Below, one piece after another: positions 16,306-24,156 of a stretch of DNA of 64,000 bases. Source of the DNA: Bacteroidota bacterium (lineage in GTDB: Bacteria; Bacteroidota; Bacteroidia; Flavobacteriales; Flavobacteriaceae). The DNA is taken from the NCBI GenBank assembly GCA_023434025.1, contig JAEYTL010000054.1, positions 124,001 to 188,000 on the forward strand, written 5' to 3'. The notes beneath the pieces are model-generated. The model was not told the DNA's origin. It ran no database searches and was given only the letters and a program-made list of their open reading frames with translations. Both the position numbers and the translations under genes were made by a program. How positions within the stretch are numbered: position 1 is the first letter of the stretch; the number at the start of each line of letters is the position of its first letter.

Positions 16306-17580
16306 ATGAAAAGTAGATACATCATTTCCGCTTTTGCATTGATGTTGAGTTTGGGCAGTTATGCCCAGAAAGACCAATTAAAAGCATTGGAAAAGGCTAT
16401 TAAAAATTTTGAACCAACAACGGTGAAAAATGCCGTTGCTGCGGCAGAAAGTGTTATTGGTAATGCAACCGATCAGGAAAAGGCACAGTTTTACTTTCTT
16501 AAAGGTAACGCACTGTTGGAACTGGCCAATAAGAATATGGAAACCGGAAAAAATTTAAAAGAGGCAGCTAAGTCTTATCAGGAGTTGTTAGTCACTGAAA
16601 AGAAAATCGGTAAACAAAAATATTCTGTTCAGGCAGAAGAATCATTGACCGCAGTTAAAAATAAACTGGTAAATTCTGCCATAGAAGACAACAACGAAAA
16701 GCGTTTTAAAGAAAGTGCAGAAAAATTATATGAAGCCTATAATTTGAGTCCCAAAGACACGGCTTATTTATATTATGCGGCCGGCAGTGCCACTAATGCA
16801 AAAGATTATGATTTGGCACTAAAGCATTATGAAAAGTTAAAAAGTATGAACTATTCCGGTAAAGGAACTTCCTACTTTGCCAAAAGTGTTCTAAGTGGAA
16901 ATGAGGAGTCATTTGCTACAAAAGAAGAACGTGATAAATCTGTAAAAATGAAGTTACATACCGATCCACGGGATGAAAAAAACCCGTCTAAGCGAGGTGA
17001 AATTTACAGAAATTATGCCTTGATTTTGGTTGAAAAAGGAGAAAAAGAAAAAGCATTACAAGCCATAATTGATGCCAGAAAAAACAATCCTGAAGATACT
17101 TCTCTGGCATTAACAGAAGCTAACTTATATTTAGACGCTAAAGATTATACATCATATAAAAGAATAATCGAAGAGGTTTTAAAGAAATCACCTAACGATG
17201 CAGATTTATATTATAATCTGGGTGTAATTTCCGGGACTTCAAGCAACAATACAGCTGAAGCTGAAAAGTATTATGCCAAAGCAATTGAATTAAATCCTAA
17301 ATATACCAATGCATACCTCAATTTAGCAATTTTAAAACTGGATGCCGATACTAAGATCGTAGAGGAAATGAATAATTTAGGAAACTCTGCCAAAGACAAC
17401 AAGCGGTATGATGAACTGAAACTTCAAAGAGAAAAAGTATTCAAGGAAGCAATGCCGTATTTGGAAAAGGTAGTAGAACTGGCTCCGGATAACCGAGAAG
17501 CAAAACAAACCCTTTTGAATGTCTATACCTCATTGGATATGACCGATAAGTATAAGGCACTGAAAGCAACAATGAACTAA
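16306..17580 (+). CDS. Secreted tetratricopeptide-repeat protein
   Basis: A 424-residue protein with a cleavable signal peptide (MKSRYIISAFALMLSLGSYAQ) and several TPR units. Clear ones are near KAQFYFLKGNALLELANK, DTAYLYYAAGSATNAKDYDLALKHYEKL, NPEDTSLALTEANLYLD, and NDADLYYNLGVISGTS to YYAKAIELNPKYTNAYLNLA. It probably acts as a protein-interaction scaffold in the periplasm; no enzymatic motif is visible. The position after gyrA is common in flavobacteria as I recall, but gives no function. Confidence 0.85.
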   Translation: MKSRYIISAFALMLSLGSYAQKDQLKALEKAIKNFEPTTVKNAVAAAESVIGNATDQEKAQFYFLKGNALLELANKNMETGKNLKEAAKSYQELLVTEKKIGKQKYSVQAEESLTAVKNKLVNSAIEDNNEKRFKESAEKLYEAYNLSPKDTAYLYYAAGSATNAKDYDLALKHYEKLKSMNYSGKGTSYFAKSVLSGNEESFATKEERDKSVKMKLHTDPRDEKNPSKRGEIYRNYALILVEKGEKEKALQAIIDARKNNPEDTSLALTEANLYLDAKDYTSYKRIIEEVLKKSPNDADLYYNLGVISGTSSNNTAEAEKYYAKAIELNPKYTNAYLNLAILKLDADTKIVEEMNNLGNSAKDNKRYDELKLQREKVFKEAMPYLEKVVELAPDNREAKQTLLNVYTSLDMTDKYKALKATMN

Positions 17581-17602
17581 AGAAAACATTTTTATCTCAA
17601 AC

Positions 17603-17633
17603 AAAAAGGTCCCAAATTAATCGGGACCTTTTT
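17603..17633. terminator. Bidirectional terminator between the TPR and C40 peptidase genes
   Basis: AAAAAGGTCCC (17603-17613) pairs perfectly with GGGACCTTTTT (17623-17633) around a 9-base loop. T-runs on both strands make it a terminator for both convergent genes. Confidence 0.85.
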
Positions 17634-17638
17634 CTATT

Positions 17639-18400
17639 TTATATAATTTTTTTAATGACTCTCAGTTTGTGCGTATGCCGGTTAGTTTCTGCATTATAAA
17701 TACCAAGATGATCCAAACGGTCAATTCTTACCTTTCCGCTGGCATGTATGATGTAGTTGTCTTTCATGATGATGCCAACGTGAATAATTTTGCCTTCTTC
17801 GTTATCAAAAAAAGCTAAGTCACCGGGTTCACTCTCTTCAATAAAACTCAATGCTTCTCCTTGTGAAGATTGTTGCGAGGCATCCCGAAGAAGCTTGTAT
17901 CCGTTGAGTTTATAAACCATCTGAGTAAAACCGGAACAATCAATGCCAAAAGGTGTTTTTCCGCCCCATAAATAAGGGGCATTTAAATACATATATGCCG
18001 TTTTGATCAACTCGCTTTTTGGTTTTATACCGGTAACTTTCAAACCTTCAAACTCAAAGTTATTTAAATTAATGCCGTCATAGTTTAAAAACGTAAGCGA
18101 AGAACCAATTGGTATCGGAATAAGTAAATTATCTTTGGTTGTTACATATTCTACCAGATCGTGATTCAAAATCTGTGAACTATTGGAAATTTCAGCAAAA
18201 TCACTTTCCGTAATTAACTGGCATTGTTTAGCGTCAATCCAACCTTCGTAATCATCATACTGTAACCGAACTTTAAACCATTGTTTAAGTTGTTCGAGTA
18301 TTTCGAAATGTTCGCCAAACAAGACCTGCGAAACCTGTTCGCTTCGGTCACTTGGTTCTATTCGGAGTGGAATGATGGCTAAATTGCAGATTCCGTACAT
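17639..18400 (-). CDS. C40 (NlpC/P60) peptidoglycan endopeptidase with SH3-like domain
   Basis: Probably cleaves D-Glu-diamino-acid bonds in cell-wall peptides. It has 253 residues. The N-terminal part (about 5-60, with IIPLRIEPSDRSEQVSQVLFG) is a bacterial SH3-like wall-binding domain, and a second SH3-like stretch precedes the catalytic domain. The catalytic Cys is near residue 154 in FGIDCSGFTQMVY and the His near 206 in IHVGIIM. No signal peptide is visible, as in several Bacteroidetes members of this family. It lies 18 bases after the thiolase stop codon. Confidence 0.9.
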   Translation of the reverse strand: MYGICNLAIIPLRIEPSDRSEQVSQVLFGEHFEILEQLKQWFKVRLQYDDYEGWIDAKQCQLITESDFAEISNSSQILNHDLVEYVTTKDNLLIPIPIGSSLTFLNYDGINLNNFEFEGLKVTGIKPKSELIKTAYMYLNAPYLWGGKTPFGIDCSGFTQMVYKLNGYKLLRDASQQSSQGEALSFIEESEPGDLAFFDNEEGKIIHVGIIMKDNYIIHASGKVRIDRLDHLGIYNAETNRHTHKLRVIKKII

Positions 18401-18418
18401 TGAAAAAAATGTTTCTGA

Positions 18419-19597
18419 TTAGGCTCTTTCGATTACAATGGCCGATGCACCCCCACCGCCATTGCAAATAGCAGCAGCTCCCAGTTTGGCATTGTTTTGT
18501 TGTAATACATTGAGCAAAGTAACAATAATTCTTGCACCCGAGCAACCTAATGGATGACCTAATGATACAGCTCCTCCGTTTACGTTTATTTTTGAAGCCT
18601 CTAATCCTAATAGTTTAGCATTGGCTAAACCAACTACAGCGAAAGCCTCATTAAATTCAAAATAATCAATATCATTAATCGATAAACCGGCTTTATCCAA
18701 TGCTTTAGGCAGTGCTTTTGCCGGTGCTGTTGTAAACCATTTTGGCTCATGGGCAGCATCAGCATAACTCTTGATATAGGCTAACGGTTTTAATCCCAAT
18801 GCATTTGCTTTTTCTTCACTCATTAAAACCAAAGCAGCGGCTCCGTCATTAATGGTTGATGCGTTGGCTGCCGTTACCGTTCCGTCTTTGGTAAAAGCAG
18901 GATTTAAACCAGGGATTTTATCCAGTTTTACATTCGTAAATTCTTCATCTTTTGCAACAATTACTGGTTCTCCTCTTCGTTGCGGAACAGCAACAGGAAC
19001 TACTTCGTTTTCAAACTTTCCTTCCGACCAGGCTTTGGCAGAACGCTCATACGATTGAACGGCAAAAGCATCTTGTTCCTCTCTTGAAATATGGTACTCC
19101 GTTGCACAAAGATCGGCACTAACGCCCATGGCATTGTGGTCATACGCATCCGTCAACCCATCTTTCTGCATGCCGTCCAATAAGGTAGTTGGTCCGAATT
19201 TATGACCGTTACGCAAATGAACATAATGTGGGATCAAACTCATGTTTTCCATCCCGCCGGCCACTACAACCTCGGCATCCCCACTCTGAATAGCCTGAGC
19301 ACCCTGCATGACTGCCTTCATCCCCGAAGCACAAACTTTATTCACGGTTGTACACGGTACAGTATTGGGTAATCCTGCAAAAATAGCGGCTTGTCTGGCA
19401 GGAGCCTGACCAACGCCGGCTTGTACAACATTGCCCATTAAGACTTCATCAACATATTTCGGATCCAAATTAATCTTAGTTAAGGCACCCTGAATGGCAA
19501 CAGCTCCTAATTGTGAAGCAGTTACCGTAGATAAACCTCCCATAAAACTACCGATTGGTGTTCTTACGGCAGAAACGATGACAACTTTTTTATTCAT
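18419..19597 (-). CDS. Acetyl-CoA C-acetyltransferase (thiolase)
   Basis: Condenses or cleaves acetoacetyl-CoA. The 392-residue length is standard. The acyl-accepting Cys is near residue 88 in KVCASGMKAVM, the general-base region is NEAFAV, and the C-terminal Cys lies in HPLGCSGAR. The start MNKKVVIVSAVRTPIGSFMG is typical of biosynthetic thiolases (AtoB/PhaA type) and not of the longer beta-oxidation FadA. No acyl-CoA dehydrogenase or CoA transferase is adjacent, so its pathway (ketone body, butanoate or mevalonate) cannot be decided here. Confidence 0.93.
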   Translation of the reverse strand: MNKKVVIVSAVRTPIGSFMGGLSTVTASQLGAVAIQGALTKINLDPKYVDEVLMGNVVQAGVGQAPARQAAIFAGLPNTVPCTTVNKVCASGMKAVMQGAQAIQSGDAEVVVAGGMENMSLIPHYVHLRNGHKFGPTTLLDGMQKDGLTDAYDHNAMGVSADLCATEYHISREEQDAFAVQSYERSAKAWSEGKFENEVVPVAVPQRRGEPVIVAKDEEFTNVKLDKIPGLNPAFTKDGTVTAANASTINDGAAALVLMSEEKANALGLKPLAYIKSYADAAHEPKWFTTAPAKALPKALDKAGLSINDIDYFEFNEAFAVVGLANAKLLGLEASKINVNGGAVSLGHPLGCSGARIIVTLLNVLQQNNAKLGAAAICNGGGGASAIVIERA

Positions 19598-19684
19598 AAC
19601 TGAGTTTATGTTTGTTTAGATTGCGAAATTAACTATTTTACGGCTATTTTTAGCACATAAATTATATTTTTTACAATTTTAAAA

Positions 19685-19757
19685 AGAGGAATGCGGGGTT
19701 AATCAGCCTCAATCAAGAAAACAAGGATTGAGTGTATTCCGTATTATCTTTTCCTCT
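19685..19757. repeat. Nested inverted repeats between thiolase and tRNA operon
   Basis: Three sets of arms are nested: AGAGGA/TCCTCT on the outside, GGAAT (19688-19692)/ATTCC (19736-19740), and CTCAATC (19708-19714)/GATTGAG (19726-19732) inside. No ORF is present. Its role is unknown; it may be a decayed terminator or a structured spacer. Confidence 0.3.
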
Positions 19758-19823
19758 ATGTGATTGAGTTTGAAGCGATTTTAACTTAAACTAAAAAAAA
19801 TATCAAAAAAACACTGTAAATAC

Positions 19824-19854
19824 TTGTAAAGTATAGAATGAAAAGCTACATTTG
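19824..19854 (+). promoter_or_regulatory. Promoter of the tRNA-Ser-Pro-Arg operon
   Basis: TTG (19824-19826), a 20-base spacer and TACATTTG (19847-19854) match the Bacteroidetes consensus, 33 bases before the mature 5' end of tRNA-Ser. Confidence 0.8.
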
Positions 19855-19887
19855 CAACCGCAAAAAAGTTAAGTTCTTTGCAGAACA

Positions 19888-19971
19888 GGAGAGGTGCCGG
19901 AGTGGTAACGGAGCAGATTGCTAATCTGTCATCGGGTAACCGATGCCAGGGTTCGAATCCCTGTCTCTCCG
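19888..19971 (+). tRNA. tRNA-Ser (anticodon GCU)
   Basis: An 84-base class II tRNA with a long variable arm. The acceptor GGAGAGG pairs with TCTCTCC. The anticodon stem GCAGA/TCTGT carries loop TTGCTAA with anticodon GCT, reading AGC and AGU. The T arm is CAGGG-TTCGAAT-CCCTG. CCA is not encoded. It is the first of three tightly packed tRNAs. Confidence 0.95.
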
Positions 19972-19981
19972 CTTTTTTTCT

Positions 19982-20056
19982 CGGGGTGTAGCGTAGCCCG
20001 GTTATCGCGCCTGCTTTGGGAGCAGGAGGCCGCAGGTTCGAATCCTGCCACCCCGA
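19982..20056 (+). tRNA. tRNA-Pro (anticodon UGG)
   Basis: A 75-base cloverleaf with acceptor CGGGGTG/CACCCCG. The anticodon stem CCTGC/GCAGG carries loop TTTGGGA with anticodon TGG. The T loop is GTTCGAAT. CCA is not encoded. It lies 10 bases after tRNA-Ser. Confidence 0.95.
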
Positions 20057-20060
20057 CAAC

Positions 20061-20134
20061 GGTCCAGTAGCTCAGCTGGATAGAGCAACTGCCTTCTAAG
20101 CAGTAGGTCTTAGGTTCGAATCCTAACTGGATCA
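20061..20134 (+). tRNA. tRNA-Arg (anticodon UCU)
   Basis: A 74-base cloverleaf with acceptor GGTCCAG/CTGGATC including one G-U pair. The anticodon stem ACTGC/GCAGT carries loop CTTCTAA with anticodon TCT, reading AGA and AGG. CCA is not encoded. Only 4 bases separate it from tRNA-Pro. Confidence 0.95.
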
Positions 20135-20135
20135 C

Positions 20136-20166
20136 AAAACCATCTGAATTTCAGGTGGTTTTTTGT
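20136..20166 (+). terminator. Terminator of the tRNA operon
   Basis: AAAACCATCTGA (20136-20147) pairs with TCAGGTGGTTTT (20151-20162) including one G-U pair, followed by more T residues: a standard intrinsic terminator directly after tRNA-Arg. Confidence 0.85.
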
Positions 20167-20251
20167 TTTTATTTCATTTCTTTATTACGTCTAGTTTTTA
20201 GAATCAAGGGATCAAGTTCATTTTTTTTTGGCTTTTTGTTCCACTGGGTGT

Positions 20252-20287
20252 AAAAAATCGAAAGGCCACCATTGCTGATGACCCTTC
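20252..20287 (-). terminator. Terminator of the DUF4397 gene with GNRA-type loop
   Basis: On the minus strand GAAGGGTCATCA-GCAA-TGGTGGCCTTTC forms a 12-pair stem with three G-U pairs and a GCAA tetraloop, then GATTTTTT. The wobble pairs exist only in the minus-strand RNA, so it is directional and fits the DUF4397 gene ending at 20312. Confidence 0.75.
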
Positions 20288-20311
20288 AATAACTATTGGT
20301 TTGAAAAATGC

Positions 20312-22000
20312 TTAGTTTTTAACAAACTTTTGATTAAAACTAAGATTGTTAAGGGTTGTATTTATAATATACATACCGTTGTTTAAATCACTTATATCTA
20401 TGTTGAGAGGATCTACAACCGTTTTGACTTGTCGTCCGCTGAGATCATAAACTGAAGCCCTGAAGTTTTCATAGTCAAATGGGATGGAAAGACTGATGGT
20501 TTGCTTTGCCGGATTCGGATACAACGAAACGGTATTCAGATCAAAATCACTAACGCTCAATGGAGCCTGTGGCAACGGAATCAAATCGCCACCGGAAGCC
20601 AGTGCTACCCATAATCCGAAAGCCGGACCGTCGCTGTTTTGAGCAGGAGCAAGGAAACCACTGGCCAGAACGGTAATGGCAGCTCCGTCTAATCCCAATG
20701 TCTGGAGCGGAGCCAGGTAGGAAGCCACGGTTGTTGTACCGGTTGCATCACGAACGTCTAAGGTAAAATCAAGGTTTGGTAACTCAAGGTAACCTGCAAA
20801 AGCAGGGAATGATAGGTCGTTAACGATGGTTCCTGCCGGTACGGAAGTCTCCACAACATCAACAGTCGGGGCATCGGGAGACCCGTGATTGACCAACACA
20901 TCGGTACTGGCCGGGTCAGCAGCTGCCTCACGGCCTTGTGCATAAACATTGATAGCAAAGTTGGGAGCAACAGAGTAACCGGTGGGGCTAACGATTCCGT
21001 TGGCAACTAAGATATAGGTTTCGCCTTCGGTCAGTGTTGCAGTCAGGTTATACAAGCTCTCCGCAGAAGAAGTACTATCAGAGGGTGCTACGTCAATACT
21101 CAGGGCTACCCCGGCGGGGACATCAATAAAAGGTGTTGCGGTTCTGAAGGCAAAATCATCGAGTAATAACTCATCATTCACATATACATCAACCAATGCT
21201 GCTGCTAAATCCGGTGAATTGTGAATGGCTTGTAAACGAGCTGTCGGGGTTTCCGCGGATGGCAACGGAATTAAATCGCCACCGGAAGCCAGTGCTACCC
21301 ATAATCCGAAAGCCGGACCGTCGCTGTTTTGAGCAGGGTCAAGGAAACCACTGGCCAGAACGGTAATGGCTGCTCCGTCTAATCCCAATGTCTGAAGCGG
21401 AGCCAGGTAGGAGGCCACGGTTGTTGTACCGGTTGCATCACGAACGTCTAAGGTAAAATCAAGGTTTGGTAACTCAAGATAACCTGCAAAAGCAGGAAAT
21501 GAGAGGTCGTTAACGATAGTTCCTGCCGGTACGGAAGTTTCCACAACATCAACAGTCGGGGCATCGGGAGACCCATGATTGACCAACACATCGGTACTGG
21601 CCGGGTCAGCAGCTGCCTCACGGCCTTGTGCATAAACATTGATGGCAAAGTTAGGAGCAACAGAATAACCGGTTGGACTAACGATTCCGTTGGCAACTAA
21701 GATATAGGTTTCGCCTTCGGTCAATGTTGCAGTCAGGTTATACAGACTCTCCGCAGAAGAAGTACTGTCAGAGGGTGCTACATCAATACTCAGGGCTACC
21801 CCGGCAGGGACATCAATAAAGGGTGTTGCAGTTCTGAAGGCAAAATCATCGAGTAATAACTCATCATTTACATATACATCCACTAACGTGGCAGCGAGAT
21901 CCGGTGAATTGTGAACAACTTGGACTCTTGCGTTTTGTGCGGACAACGCGTTCACAAACAAAATAGTTAACAGAAAGATAAAATTTGTAATTTTTTTCAT
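20312..22000 (-). CDS. Secreted DUF4397 protein with type IX secretion sorting domain and internal duplication
   Basis: A 562-residue exported protein. A signal peptide (to about residue 22, ending ALSAQ) is followed by two near-identical units of 230 residues (about 24-253 and 254-480). Each holds two DUF4397-like beta-sandwich halves, starting RVQVVHNSPD or RLQAIHNSPD and VLVNHGSPDAPTVDVVE. A type A C-terminal sorting domain (about 490-562, with SLYPNPAKQTISL and NGMYIIN) directs type IX secretion, probably to the surface or medium. Function is unknown; DUF4397 proteins are thought to be surface or adhesion-like. It is transcribed alone, between the tRNA operon and a 431-base gap. Confidence 0.9.
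   Translation of the reverse strand: MKKITNFIFLLTILFVNALSAQNARVQVVHNSPDLAATLVDVYVNDELLLDDFAFRTATPFIDVPAGVALSIDVAPSDSTSSAESLYNLTATLTEGETYILVANGIVSPTGYSVAPNFAINVYAQGREAAADPASTDVLVNHGSPDAPTVDVVETSVPAGTIVNDLSFPAFAGYLELPNLDFTLDVRDATGTTTVASYLAPLQTLGLDGAAITVLASGFLDPAQNSDGPAFGLWVALASGGDLIPLPSAETPTARLQAIHNSPDLAAALVDVYVNDELLLDDFAFRTATPFIDVPAGVALSIDVAPSDSTSSAESLYNLTATLTEGETYILVANGIVSPTGYSVAPNFAINVYAQGREAAADPASTDVLVNHGSPDAPTVDVVETSVPAGTIVNDLSFPAFAGYLELPNLDFTLDVRDATGTTTVASYLAPLQTLGLDGAAITVLASGFLAPAQNSDGPAFGLWVALASGGDLIPLPQAPLSVSDFDLNTVSLYPNPAKQTISLSIPFDYENFRASVYDLSGRQVKTVVDPLNIDISDLNNGMYIINTTLNNLSFNQKFVKN
20561..21931 (-). repeat. Tandem duplication of a 690-bp unit inside the DUF4397 gene
   Basis: The unit at about 21242-21931 recurs at about 20561-21241 with a strict 690-bp offset. 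At protein level I count only about five substitutions in ~226 residues (for example HNSPDLAATL versus HNSPDLAAAL, and FLDPAQ versus FLAPAQ). Most DNA differences are silent. This indicates recent in-frame duplication or ongoing gene conversion. Confidence 0.9.
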
Positions 22001-22431
22001 TGGACATATTTTTTTTTGTTTAACATTATAAAATTAATAATAAACAAAATGACAGTTATTAATTTAACTTTATTAAATGTCTTTTTAACAGTTGTTATTT
22101 TATTTAATTATCAATTAAATAGTTAGTTTATAGTTTATATATGGACTTTTACTTAATTATTAAGTAATAATTTTGTTTATTTTTTTTATTAATAAGTTAA
22201 ACAAAAAATGATTTAAGCCATAATACTAATAAACAACTGTTTTTTGAAAAGCTATCATGTCTAATCAGTTGAAAATGAATAGTTAATTTACTTTTCAACG
22301 ATTTTTTTTACTTTTTACAAGCAACATCGATTACTTTTCCCCATAAAATCATAACTTTCGGAGCTTTTTGTGAAGCACTTGTTTGTAGCCCCAAATACTG
22401 CATACAATTTTTTACAGACCACATAAGGTAG
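22001..22431. other. 431-base AT-rich intergenic region without a gene
   Basis: No credible ORF or RNA gene is seen. It holds the upstream regions of two divergent genes and a perfect 19-base palindrome, TTACTTAAT-T-ATTAAGTAA (22149-22167), which may be a regulator site. The left part is extremely A/T-rich. No clean promoter box could be assigned on either side. Confidence 0.5.
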
Positions 22432-22923
22432 ATGATGACACCTGAAGAAAAATTGAATATTATTAACCGTTTGAATGCTCTCGAACTTCAACAGAAAAAA
22501 AACCTGGATGAAATTGGAGCTTTAAAAAAGTATCTTGAAGAAAATCCCAAACTCATAGCAAGTTGGATGGATTTAAACGAGGTAAGCGGTTATTATATTG
22601 ACAGTTTTTCAAAGATTGAAACCTATGAAAACCGTCCGGTAAACGAGGAAAACAAAAATGTTTTTGCCACTGAAAACCAAGCAAAGTCTGCCTTGGCAAA
22701 AGCCCAATTAGCACAGTTGCTAAAATCTTATTTCAGCGGATGGAGTCACCAATTGGATAATTATGCTATTTTTCCCCAGCTTAATGAAGGGGAATTTACA
22801 CCTTATTTCGGTGTGGCGGTTCTTCCACAGTTTTTGGCTTTCCGCTCACGGGAAAAGGCTCAGTTGTTTTATAATCAGCACAAAGAACTGATTCATTTGT
22901 ACTGGTCTGAATTTTTAGACTAA
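22432..22923 (+). CDS. Conserved hypothetical protein
   Basis: 163 residues, with no signal peptide or membrane segment. The N-terminal ~45 residues are helical and coiled-coil-like (LNALELQQKKNLDEIGALKKYLEE). The middle contains FATENQAKSALAKAQLAQLL and the end has a compact aromatic region with FRSREKAQLFYNQHKELI. Proteins with this FAT..QAKSALA pattern are, as I recall, widespread uncharacterised Bacteroidetes proteins, sometimes in phage or conjugative contexts; nothing mobile is seen here. The dipeptidase gene starts 30 bases downstream, so they may be cotranscribed. Confidence 0.75.
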   Translation: MMTPEEKLNIINRLNALELQQKKNLDEIGALKKYLEENPKLIASWMDLNEVSGYYIDSFSKIETYENRPVNEENKNVFATENQAKSALAKAQLAQLLKSYFSGWSHQLDNYAIFPQLNEGEFTPYFGVAVLPQFLAFRSREKAQLFYNQHKELIHLYWSEFLD

Positions 22924-22953
22924 TTTTTAGTACATTTATTCGAAAATAGTACA

Positions 22954-23589
22954 ATGTTTCGAATTCTCATTCTGTTTCTGGTAACTGTAAACGCCTCTTT
23001 TGCCCAGGCATTCAAAGAAGCACCGTCAGATCAGTCGGTAAATGATTCTGTGTTTGTGAACCTGAAAAATTATTCAGGTGATTTTCTTTACGACATGCGG
23101 TATGCCTCCGAAAATAATTTTCTTCAAACCAAAGTATATGATTGTGCGGAATGCTTTTTACGGTATAAAACGGTAAAAAAACTGATAGAAGCCAATGACA
23201 AGTTTAAAAAAAGAGGGTATACCATAAAATTGTATGACTGTTACCGTCCTTTAGACGTACAGAAAAAAATGTGGGCCATTGTACCGAACCCGGTTTATGT
23301 AGCCGATCCCAAGAAAGGTTCGATACACAACAGAGGCGGAGCTGTTGATATAACCTTAGTGGATAAAGATGGTATTGAATTGGATATGGGAACTCCGTTT
23401 GATCATTTTGGAGAGGAAGCGGCACACGACTACCTGAAATTACCACCCAAAGTTATTGCAAACAGGAAACTGATGCGTGAAATTATGGAAAGTTGTTCCT
23501 TTAAATCGTTTGCATCTGAGTGGTGGCATTACAACCTGCCAACTGATGAAAACGATAAGGTGGCTAATTTTAAATGGAACTGTGATTAA
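22954..23589 (+). CDS. D-alanyl-D-alanine dipeptidase (M15D, VanX/DdpX type)
   Basis: A zinc peptidase that splits D-Ala-D-Ala in the periplasm, recycling wall peptides. It has 211 residues with a signal peptide (MFRILILFLVTVNASFAQ). The metal-binding signature SIHNRGGAVD (about 123-132) and the C-terminal SEWWHY (about 188-193) are the SxHxxGxAxD and ExWH motifs of the family. The YDCYRPLDVQK region also fits. There is no van cluster, so a role in resistance is not suggested. Its stop overlaps that of the next, convergent gene by 4 bases (shared TTAA). Confidence 0.9.
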   Translation: MFRILILFLVTVNASFAQAFKEAPSDQSVNDSVFVNLKNYSGDFLYDMRYASENNFLQTKVYDCAECFLRYKTVKKLIEANDKFKKRGYTIKLYDCYRPLDVQKKMWAIVPNPVYVADPKKGSIHNRGGAVDITLVDKDGIELDMGTPFDHFGEEAAHDYLKLPPKVIANRKLMREIMESCSFKSFASEWWHYNLPTDENDKVANFKWNCD

Positions 23590-24152
23590 TTTTCAACACA
23601 GTGCAGGTAATCCATAAAATAGTTTTGCGGACGGCTGAATTGATTTAATAATTCAGATTGCATTTCTTTTTTTATGATGTAGTCAACCGTTTCAGTGGTA
23701 TATTTTACCCGCATTGAAACCACAGGGCTCGATTTCAGATCATCATAATTGTTCTTTAAGAACAAAAAATTTGCTGAAAGGATCCTGACATTTCGCTCGT
23801 CATTTCGCATAAAATTTCCACAGTTTTCAACGGCAGGAGTAAGCATGGTAACAATTTTACCGTTTTCTAACTGTAGGTATAATTTGGTCTTAGCATCTAT
23901 ACAGTAGGCCTTGATAAAATCACTGTTTTTATGAACAAGCTGAAAATTAAGAACGGGTGTTCCATTGTCATTAGAAAGCGAAAAAAAGACATAATTTTCA
24001 TTATTGCCAAACTTTCTTTCATACATCAAAAATTCTTTAGTGGTTTTTAAAGTGCCAATGCTGTCATTTACTTCCACATCATACTCGCATCTTTTTTGAG
24101 CTGTTGAGGGGATAAAGCATAAAAATAATAAGCAGAACAATAAGCATCTCAT
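23586..24152 (-). CDS. Secreted hypothetical protein
   Basis: 188 residues when started at the ATG at 24152, which yields a signal peptide (MRCLLFCLLFLCFIPSTAQ). An upstream in-frame start at 24233 would put 27 residues before the signal and run into the neighbouring gene, so it was not used. The rest is a mixed alpha/beta protein with no motif I recognise; its spaced Cys residues (in KRCEYD, YCIDAK, ENCGNF, LHCVEN) suggest disulfides. It follows the methyltransferase gene by 4 bases and is probably its last cotranscribed partner. Confidence 0.75.
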   Translation of the reverse strand: MRCLLFCLLFLCFIPSTAQKRCEYDVEVNDSIGTLKTTKEFLMYERKFGNNENYVFFSLSNDNGTPVLNFQLVHKNSDFIKAYCIDAKTKLYLQLENGKIVTMLTPAVENCGNFMRNDERNVRILSANFLFLKNNYDDLKSSPVVSMRVKYTTETVDYIIKKEMQSELLNQFSRPQNYFMDYLHCVEN

Positions 24153-24156
24153 AGGA

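Noticed and set aside
19781..20135. Minus-strand ORFs across the tRNA genes encoding GFEP-type peptides
   Set aside because: These are antisense to three tRNA genes with perfect cloverleaf folds; such peptides are familiar false annotations.
20758..21696. Two repeated ORFs of about 82 codons inside the DUF4397 gene
   Set aside because: They are alternate-frame shadows of the two 690-bp units and repeat only because the gene does.
20561..21931. Long repeats considered as a CRISPR or mobile element
   Set aside because: Only two copies, 690 bp each, coding and in frame, with no short spacers or transposase.
22954..23589. Glycopeptide-resistance (VanX) locus
   Set aside because: A lone dipeptidase with a signal peptide and no vanH, vanA or regulators points to wall recycling.
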